Origin: Phoronis australis
Lineage: Eukaryota; Phoronida; Phoronidae
Assembly (NCBI GenBank): GCA_002633005.1
Contig: NMRA01000137.1
Coordinates: 188,001 to 248,000 of the forward strand
Reading direction: 5' to 3'
DNA: 60,000 nucleotides
This document shows, piece after piece, positions 58,201 through 60,000 of this stretch; the first letter of the stretch is position 1, and each line of letters starts with the position of its first letter. Under the pieces are notes generated by a model. That model had not been told where the DNA came from. It saw only the letters and a program-made list of their open reading frames with translations, and did not search any database. Both the position numbers and the translations under genes were made by a program.

Positions 58201-59195
58201 TTGATGAAGTTCAAAATCTATCTAGCGTCAACCGAAAGTCGTATTTTTAACCAAGATGACGCTAAAACTGCTGTAAACCCGACTGAATTAAGGCAACTTA
58301 CAGTTACAGAACTGGGGCCAAGAAACTGATAAAATTCTTTGTTGGCTTAAGTCTAAGATTTGTCTCAACTTTCAAAACTTCCACTTGACTGAAATTTAAG
58401 ATTTCTCTTAGCTAAGTCAATTTTATTGATACCGACCCCTGGTCTCAACCGGTATTTTACTCAGATTTGACGTTATTTCAGAGCTACGTAACGATTGACA
58501 GTTCGTCATCAACGGAGACCGTGCTCAATCATTTGACGTGTCACAGCGGGTCATTTTAAATGCCGAGTATGTACTCAAGCAATAACGAACTTATTTCGAA
58601 ATCCAGAAACCAGTTCTCACATCAGGTAGGAAAAACTTGAGTGTAGGGACATTTCAAAAGTAAGTTTGTTTGTCGCGAGGCGGGTTTAAGGTTACAGAAC
58701 GCTATCGGCAAGCCTCTGTATTTAGCCAAATATCCACACAACTACAGATTTTAATTCATTAAAAGTAAAATTATCATTTCGCTTGTGTTATATGCAAATT
58801 TATTTTTTTGTAAAAATCATAGACATAAATTTGATAGCTTCTCATGCAAAATGGAACATTTAAAAAACAATCCCTAACAGAGTTTAGGAGTTTCATGTGA
58901 ATCCGATCAGCCGTTTCAGATGAAGTTCCGAACTTAATCAAATTTGGACTTTTTCTAGGGTCCTGCATAACTTAAAAACATCTGAGACAACATCATATTA
59001 GAAGCCCCCACAATGGGAAACTGCTCTGGCCCAAGCAACAAAGACACGTCACTCACAAAATGGACGTATTACCTTCGTCTGTATCAGGTGTATATAATTA
59101 AGCACACTATCACAACTCGTCTGATCCACCACGTTAAAGACGATGACGTATAAAGCACCTTTGGTCATGTACGACTGATGGGCCACCTGGCAAAC
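27797..59195 (-). CDS. Roco-family (Roc-COR) GTPase, C-terminal 12 exons
   Basis: Minus-strand exons 59195-59073, 56560-56406, 55806-55692, 54699-54460, 52019-51892, 51618-51486, 50637-50452, 41355-41173, 34774-34604, 31648-31477, 29656-29526 and 28279-27797 join in phase into about 739 residues. Order: the Roc GTPase from just after the expected DxxG (starts VCQVAHQSYMTKGALY), the G4-like VATKID, the G5-like EISCSSGK, then a full COR domain ending near YPGLIYK, then a linker and a C-terminal Ala-rich amphipathic helix. Roco proteins are GTPases that dimerise through COR (LRRK1/2, MFHAS1 and DAPK1 are known members). There is no kinase, death domain or LRR within the window; LRRs could lie upstream. 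It is convergent with EEA1. The subfamily cannot be assigned. Confidence 0.87.
28320..28443. repeat. Foldback palindrome next to a Roco splice acceptor
   Basis: Two arms of about 50 bp (28321-28372, 28394-28443) are imperfect inverted repeats. Their cores ttttgagaaccagttt and aaactggttctcaaaa are perfect. It starts about 40 bp intronward of the acceptor at 28280. Confidence 0.88.
29526..29656 (-). CDS. Roco exon: basic linker
   Basis: Two leading bases plus 43 codons: (D)TPDQNLSAWIRHICCQQ to KLKSSKKK. It ends in a lysine-rich stretch. Acceptor tttgcag, donor AAG|GTAAGC. Confidence 0.8.
31096..31274. mobile_element. CATGCGCGC-type MITE
   Basis: Starts CATGCGCACACCCAG and ends CTGGGTGCGCGCATG, inverted. 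The flanks AATCT and AATTT are a 5-bp duplication with one change. It contains a good B-box-like GGTTCGAATCC on the minus strand. Related to 57838-58027 and 6320-6492. Confidence 0.82.
31477..31648 (-). CDS. Roco exon after COR
   Basis: One hundred seventy-two bases: IYLSPYGELFFNGTRRES, then LNECLSKLTGGDVFNF, then GTGELDLTTLIRFT plus one base. Acceptor attttag, donor ACAG|GTAAGA. Good splice sites and matching phase; the domain is not recognised. Confidence 0.83.
32315..32776. repeat. Large palindrome, 158-bp arms, 146-bp spacer
   Basis: The arms 32315-32472 and 32619-32776 are near-perfect inverted repeats of equal length (shared blocks include ccatgaggtgaaa, tacagggaaagta and cagggtcactgagctctgca). 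The outer end of each arm carries CTGATGA, a GTCTT/AAGAC stem and GAAACG, a hammerhead-like core. It lies in a Roco intron and has no open frame of interest. Confidence 0.92.
32895..32936. mobile_element. Terminus of a CAGTGGC-type element (fragment)
   Basis: On the minus strand it reads CAGTGGCTGATCTAGGATAC followed by a G run, closely similar to the left end of the elements at 24310 and 53097. No partner end was found. Confidence 0.6.
33127..33279. mobile_element. Small inverted-repeat element, family B (5-bp TSD TGTTC)
   Basis: Starts CAGGGGGGATCCAGG and ends ACCCGCCACTG. The repeat tgttc is on both sides (33122-33126, 33280-33284). The interior is homologous to 8220-8382. Confidence 0.88.
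33631..33782. mobile_element. GGGCCCAGTTGCATAAA-type MITE
   Basis: The left end gggcccagttgcataaaagt and right end actttt...tttatgcaactcggccc are inverted. The internal agcaacaatgacgtcgca and gcgtcatgcaacaat recur in 34856-34979. The target duplication is unclear (CCAG is possible). Confidence 0.78.
34604..34774 (-). CDS. Roco exon: end of COR
   Basis: Fifty-seven codons in phase 0-0: SWVHVSFEGNSFDIIARV, then WVLLATFLHPLLEFLRRYPG, then LIYK. The final helix followed by YPGL is the usual end of a COR domain. Acceptor tttgcag, donor AAG|GTGAGG. Confidence 0.87.
34856..34979. mobile_element. Related short MITE
   Basis: The ends cgctgggt and acccagcg are inverted. It shares agcaacaatgacgtcgca and gacgtcatgcaacaat with 33631-33782. 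It lies about 80 bp intronward of a Roco acceptor. Confidence 0.72.
34980..41172 (-). other. Roco intron, mostly unannotatable
   Basis: Contains the hairpin at 35949 and a 32-bp direct duplication near 40465-40530 (tttaaagttgcatttctc repeated). No other gene recognised; the 117-aa frame at 36495 has no domain features. Confidence 0.5.
35949..36002. repeat. Hairpin with 12-bp perfect arms beside a CA-rich microsatellite
   Basis: cgtgcctggact and agtccaggcacg are separated by 30 bp. A CA/CG-rich microsatellite (about 35905-35940) lies directly upstream. Confidence 0.7.
41173..41355 (-). CDS. Roco exon: COR C-terminal half
   Basis: Sixty-one codons in phase 0-0: QLNWMPKPLKDD, then GSILPGFFRLMLTRCKR, to WNNGLLTKIDE. 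LPGFFRLML..C and LWNNGLL match the 'lP.glf.rl....y..lwr.Gl' COR signature. Acceptor ccatag, donor GAG|GTAAGA. The intron before it is 9.1 kb. Confidence 0.9.
41781..42077 (+). CDS. THAP-domain ORF within the Kolobok-like element
   Basis: Ninety-eight residues with a THAP-like zinc finger. Cys5 and Cys12 are the first pair, then SFFRLPREPEMLRKW (the conserved F-x-P and W positions), then CGRHF supplying the C-x2-H pair. The first Cys spacing (six residues between) is wider than usual for THAP, so metal binding may be altered. The family role is sequence-specific DNA binding, in transposons recognition of the element ends. It stops soon after the domain, giving DNA binding without catalysis. 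Confidence 0.75.
   Translation: MPLYCGASLPACPNYEDAKKAGISFFRLPREPEMLRKWLAGVKNIRYAVNSKYEAVKRLRVCGRHFVDSDFSDEFRLTKELSIRSVAYACSRRYSSAS
42702..42794. repeat. Two-copy GC-rich repeat inside the Kolobok-like element
   Basis: ggccgcgacgggcctgatcg followed by ggttccgagccactgg occurs twice, 56 bp apart. It is much richer in GC than the surroundings. Confidence 0.88.
43842..44275. mobile_element. MITE with GGG(G/A)TTTCC ends
   Basis: The left gggtttccacagataagcc and right tgagcctatctacggaaatt...ccc are inverted with mismatches. Internal gggcgtttattcggaaaa motifs recur in both orientations. The target duplication is not evident. Confidence 0.7.
45571..45734 (-). repeat. Ngaro repeat B2 (3' terminus)
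   Basis: Copy of B1. Its outer edge at atgcgctaactgcgaagcg defines the 3' end of the element. Confidence 0.93.
45847..46049 (-). repeat. Ngaro repeat A2
   Basis: Two hundred three bp, essentially identical to A1 at 50215-50417. It directly abuts B1 at 46049/46050. Confidence 0.93.
46050..46213 (-). repeat. Ngaro repeat B1
   Basis: One hundred sixty-four bp, one mismatch noticed to B2 at 45571-45734 (tgttgcactg against tgctgcactg). Confidence 0.93.
46740..46910 (-). repeat. Four spaced copies of a 17-21 bp motif downstream of the recombinase ORF
   Basis: On the + strand actggcaatacaggtgcc (with small changes; often preceded by gac) occurs near 46753, 46804, 46834 and 46889. Spacing is about 51, 30 and 55 bp. 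They lie between the recombinase stop and repeat B1. Confidence 0.85.
46974..47948 (-). CDS. Tyrosine recombinase ORF of the Ngaro-like element
   Basis: Three hundred twenty-four residues. An N-terminal SAM-like core-binding region (STISTYRRALSHFL) is followed by the catalytic half. The first Arg is in FLRVSEF, the H-x-x-R box is HSFRIGAAT, and the nucleophile Tyr is in LKNYIRLS near the end. Known role: integrates the circular DNA intermediate by site-specific recombination, replacing the integrase of LTR elements. All catalytic residues I can place are present. Confidence 0.92.
   Translation of the reverse strand: MALSNTDHSSTAPPYVLTSLLQSSLAPSTISTYRRALSHFLHYHSSSACPLPVFPVSTSTLASYIAHLFSSGLTASTISTYVSAIGFIHKLDSLPDPTSSFLVKKILKGVSNSRPSVDTRLPITTPILHRLLNALPSALNSHFHASLCAAMFSTAFHAFLRVSEFTVATSASSPFSVLQVSDVSVTSSSMSLTISHFKHHDHTPNILVIPRSTGPHCPVATLQHYLTLSNHSSGPLFQLPNGSPITRSYFTRHLNLVLGCVGLDPQRYKSHSFRIGAATSAANLQIPDSTIQRMGRWKSDALKNYIRLSSLNLPVANVPTPSLT
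47897..49855 (-). CDS. Reverse transcriptase-RNase H ORF of the Ngaro-like element
   Basis: Six hundred fifty-two residues, uninterrupted. RT motifs in order: SPLGLIPKKDSGKFRLIHNL, MAKTDIKDAFRLVPI, YYFDRCLPFGLSSS and the active site HLLDDFF (LLDD in the YxDD position). RNase H follows with LYTDSAS, a Glu in VLALEIWG, MCDNHSVV and KTNFIADKLSR. The first ~130 residues overlap the gag-like frame and the true start is unknown. Its last 52 bp overlap the recombinase ORF. Confidence 0.92.
   Translation of the reverse strand: MPQPCFTINSFVSCAPLTLFLGKPPIWNSGIRLSSNLTKFHLPLTTQIPSVLTTHAHSPFVPNFSNHVQPPHTPAVSAGGSTPHSALSSTVATSTAVSLAMASTPPLLALPPPTLNQHREPPPPPPDLPTPIKINKLEPYLLGYPSALTVRIIHGFTYGFRIGVSSMLSSPPPHNHPSAVLNSTVTEHTIQHEVDCGRYSGPHQYPPFDNFITSPLGLIPKKDSGKFRLIHNLSYPSRDTDSVNSHIPLSFSQVHYETIENAMFLVRRSGHNSLMAKTDIKDAFRLVPIHPSDYRFLGFVWAGQYYFDRCLPFGLSSSCNIFELISSSFQWILQNKFNVPGVSHLLDDFFFVGPPNSPLCSSYLRTFLTFCEEIGVPINHQKTVLPTTSITIYGIHLDSQSMTASLPQDKLTKALHLLQSFQNKRSVLLRDLQSLIGFLNFACLVIIPGRAFLRRLIDLTLGISQPHHHVTLTKESRADIRAWLTFLHSFNGKSMFLFEHWTSSQSLKLYTDSASVHGGFAAVCGSNWFSGPWPSSISHLPITFKELFPIVLALEIWGPKLANHRILFMCDNHSVVHIINKTSSKDPNIMRLVRRLVLSTLHHNIHFKAKHIPGKTNFIADKLSRFLFQDAFSMAPWLSPTPTTVPQHLLTF
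49443..50300 (-). CDS. Gag-like ORF of the Ngaro-like element
   Basis: Two hundred eighty-five residues. The first ~30 codons come from repeat A1. The C-terminal third is Ser/Pro/Arg-rich and carries a Cys/His cluster (C-x4-C-x4-H-x-C-x2-C-x3-H-x4-C, around residues 233-256), probably a nucleic-acid-binding zinc segment. No known structural domain beyond that. It overlaps the RT frame by about 410 bp in another phase. Confidence 0.72.
   Translation of the reverse strand: MYHVISLSCCNTGPSSTILSNFHFSLYFSAALDHHIPPIAGNLDASVHTSLALGFNLDAKTKNLIWTDQYVDFGHLINPVSSPQLHLSIVNHQPVFSPTPKSRSINNMFQWNQAFLIYLAIYTTRHPHQAPHLAKFCHTIISINHHFGFAPAMFYDQQFRQLRSVNPVPWETTNMELWNQVILQSHKISSPSNYPNSIRTNYPRTQSFRSQFLQPRSAASHPSGFCRRFNSAFCPQQHCRYIHRCITCNGFHPASACPTTSHPQPTPRTTSTSTRPSNTHKNKQT
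50215..50417 (-). repeat. Ngaro repeat A1 (5' terminus)
   Basis: Copy of A2 and source of the first codons of the gag-like ORF. Its outer edge (attaattttt-like AT tract ending tttttat on the + strand) marks the 5' end of the element. Confidence 0.93.
50452..50637 (-). CDS. Roco exon: COR helical segment
   Basis: Sixty-two codons in phase 0-0: DTKLNESQVRIMLQLMENLD, then a region ending YLPLLGLMKTGKP. The 'll.lme.ldl' helix and 'y..P.L' strand are typical COR. Acceptor gttttcag, donor CCG|GTAAGG. A Ngaro-like retrotransposon starts 34 bp past the exon's end. Confidence 0.9.
50807..50856. repeat. 50-bp hairpin flanked by 6-bp direct repeats
   Basis: ccctggtgtcaacaaaaaca pairs with the complement over about 22 bp with few mismatches. 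AGTACA stands directly on both sides (50801-50806, 50857-50862). This looks like a minimal MITE, in a Roco intron. Confidence 0.75.
51486..51618 (-). CDS. Roco exon: middle of COR
   Basis: One leading base plus 44 codons: (R)IEAGRFWPKSSKC to LAREILFPILWQ. The G.....L..ILW pattern is standard for COR before the next helical region. Acceptor ttttcag, donor CAG|GTAATG. It restores phase 0 for the exon at 50452-50637. Confidence 0.87.
51892..52019 (-). CDS. Roco exon: COR winged-helix region
   Basis: One hundred twenty-eight bases reading GSIVRYELGEGNEMD, then LILCVNPRALANAICCML, to KKSF plus two bases. It fits the COR pattern in which a G.I..Y strand is followed by 'hydrophobic-P-x-x-L-a'. Acceptor taattgcag, donor TTCAG|GTGAGA. 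It was found by looking for the COR piece missing between the neighbouring exons; its phase needs the exon at 51486-51618, which is present. Confidence 0.87.
52914..52999 (-). other. Possible tRNA-like/SINE remnant
   Basis: On the minus strand, gcgcagtggacttgagcct followed later by gccgggttccagttccggt resembles decayed A and B boxes. Too degraded to call firmly. Confidence 0.25.
53097..54059. mobile_element. Non-autonomous DNA transposon, family A copy 2 (5-bp TSD CAGAA)
   Basis: Starts CAGTGGCGGATCTAGGATAT and ends GCTAAATCCGCCTATG. CAGAA on both sides (53092-53096, 54060-54064). It shares most of copy 1 at 24310-25148 but has about 180 extra bp (53820-54005) and a shorter G/C-run end. It lies in the Roco intron between the exons at 52019 and 54460. 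Confidence 0.92.
53349..53416 (-). other. tRNA-like segment in family A copy 2
   Basis: Homologous to 24573-24634: an A-box-like TGGTGTAGTGGTAAAGC and a B-box-like GTTCGAAGCTG on the minus strand. Confidence 0.5.
54460..54699 (-). CDS. Roco exon: Roc-COR junction and start of COR
   Basis: Eighty codons in phase 0-0: GVEKLRKTLLAKLLDQ, then EVWILKDKI, then LVSWTDFKVYCDELE, to EYLNFLEIS. This matches the usual COR start (a W..L helix, an SW..F segment and a final helix before the winged-helix region). Acceptor attgcag, donor TCG|GTAAGT. Confidence 0.9.
55692..55806 (-). CDS. Roco exon: end of Roc with G5-like motif
   Basis: One hundred fifteen bases with one leading base, reading LCNICGKIQEQIDYY to EISCSSGK. 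EISCSSGK corresponds to the G5 (SxK/SCxxG) region. Acceptor cttgtag, donor AAG|GTAATA. Confidence 0.87.
56406..56560 (-). CDS. Roco exon: Roc G4 motif
   Basis: One hundred fifty-five bases starting CPGSAVLLVATKIDK. VLLVATKID is the G4 strand (Roc domains use THxD/TKxD in place of the usual NKxD). Acceptor atttcag, donor CTCAA|GTAAGT, leaving two bases that make Lys with the next exon. Confidence 0.9.
56561..59072 (-). other. Roco intron
   Basis: Holds the MITE at 57838-58027. The acidic minus-strand frame at 56533-56940 partly overlaps the G4 exon in another phase and is not a gene. Nothing else recognised. Confidence 0.5.
57838..58027. mobile_element. CATGCGCGC-type MITE, complete (5-bp TSD TTTTC)
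   Basis: Starts CATGCGCGCGCACAGGCC and ends GGCTGGGTGCGCGCATG. TTTTC on both sides (57833-57837, 58028-58032). Closely related to 6320-6492 and, at the ends, to 31096-31274. Confidence 0.88.
59073..59195 (-). CDS. Roco exon: Roc domain after G3
   Basis: Forty-one codons in phase 0-0, acceptor ccattacag, donor AAG|GTAATA. The peptide has the Roc signature YMTKGALYVIVFNVVD, the strand and helix that follow the DxxGQ motif, so G1-G3 must be on exons right of 59195. I found no such exon in the remaining 800 bp. Confidence 0.88.
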
Positions 59196-60000
59196 CTGTA
59201 ATGGCGACGGAAAAGTACAAACATTTATATTTCGAATTAAACTTGGAAGCAGAGGATAAAATCTACGAAAACACGAGGCCTACATCTTTGCCTGATACGA
59301 TGAGATCCAAATGTCGTTCAATATAAGGCGAAGTCGGGCGTGTTTTCAAGTACGCCTCGGGTTCGAAAGCAAGACAATCTCTCTGAACCTTTACAGATTC
59401 TCTACAAATTACCAACACTCAAAGAAGCGTACAGCTATTTTGAATTTAGTTGTTTCATCAATTCGCTCTTGAAATAAGGTACAATGTGCTAATTGTAACC
59501 TTGACCTAGACCAATGATAGGCGGCACTTTAATCACTTCGCCAGTTGAAACAGGTAAAGTGGTTAAGTACACAGTGACGACCATCTCTATAGAGACGGTG
59601 AGCCTCCAATCGGGCGCTTCATACGTCGGAAGCTTTTTGACGAATTATGCTTCACATTGATTAAAACATCTGGCGCGCGCGGTAAAAGTAGGAGCGCTCG
59701 CAGTGTTGCCAGTTGCCGACTTAGGCAACTGAACGAAGGACTGCTCGAAAAAAAGTTTGATTACGGGAGCAGTGTTCGAATTGGAAGGAATTAAGGACAT
59801 TGACGGTCTCCTAAAGCATCCCTCTATGCGCAAAAGGTGCTTTTAACAATGTGACTTTGATTTTTTAATTAGTGTGAGGCATAATTCGCCGACAAGCTTC
59901 CGGCGCATGAAGCTTCACCGTCTATAAGGGCAGGCCAGTAGAGACGGTGGTCATCGTCTACCGGCTAAGACAACCGCTTGGTTGATACACCGGTTGCCGT
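59196..60000 (-). other. Roco intron (partial)
   Basis: No exon with the expected DxxGQ-ending frame was found on the minus strand. Contains only the inverted-repeat element at 59591. Confidence 0.55.
59591..59923. mobile_element. Inverted-repeat element
   Basis: The left arm 59591-59666 (agagacggtgagcctcc, cgaattatgcttcacattga) and right arm 59861-59923 (tagtgtgaggcataattcg, gaagcttcaccgtct) are imperfect inverted repeats around a 190-bp core. Another agagacggtg follows at about 59942 and a further inverted gacgaccatctct at 59577, so ends may be nested. Confidence 0.75.

Noticed and set aside
59196-60000. Upstream Roco exon carrying DxxGQ or the P-loop
   Set aside because: No minus-strand frame ends in such a motif before a plausible donor; the closest GACTTCGC (near 59327) runs into a stop at once.

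Overview
This is a window of animal nuclear genomic DNA. It is AT-rich, has short coding exons (about 50-480 bp) with ordinary GT/AG splice sites, long introns, and many miniature inverted-repeat elements. There are no bacterial-style operons. An EEA1 gene, a Roc-COR (Roco) GTPase gene, a Ngaro/DIRS-type retrotransposon and dense GGATYYAGG-type MITEs suggest a marine invertebrate, for example an invertebrate deuterostome or lophotrochozoan. The species cannot be fixed from the sequence alone.

Left third, + strand (1347-21525): nineteen exons give about 762 residues of coiled coil ending in a complete FYVE zinc finger. This is the C-terminal part of an EEA1 (early endosome antigen 1) orthologue; its 5' exons lie left of the window. 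Nearly all exons are symmetric phase 0-0. One exon carries a 43-bp tandem duplication over its 3' part that breaks the longer reading frame. The introns hold a 39-bp VNTR, a 27-bp minisatellite with higher-order structure, an old degenerate repeat block, a Harbinger-like MITE and several smaller inverted-repeat elements.

Middle (21.5-27.8 kb): the EEA1 3' UTR and convergent intergenic DNA. It contains an 839-bp non-autonomous DNA transposon with a 5-bp target duplication and an internal tRNA-like segment.

Right two thirds, - strand (59195 down to 27797): twelve exons, mutually phase-compatible, give about 739 residues of a Roco-family protein. They cover the Roc GTPase from just after the expected G3 motif, a complete COR domain, and a novel-looking C-terminus with an amphipathic alanine-rich helix. 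Two COR exons (51892-52019 and 51486-51618) were found by reading splice sites and domain continuity. The P-loop and G3 exons lie right of the window. The gene is tail-to-tail with EEA1.

The Roco introns are a transposon reservoir. They hold an apparently intact Ngaro-like element (gag-like, RT-RNase H and tyrosine recombinase ORFs with split direct repeats) only 34 bp from a splice donor. They also hold a Kolobok-like TTAA-flanked element with a THAP-domain ORF, a 480-bp palindrome whose arms carry a hammerhead-ribozyme-like core, and several MITE families, most of them with 5-bp target duplications. EEA1 and the Roco protein show no sign of acting together; they are simply neighbours. No exciting new multi-gene system is evident. 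The best leads are the Roco C-terminal helix, the EEA1 exon duplication, the young Ngaro element and the hammerhead-like palindrome.
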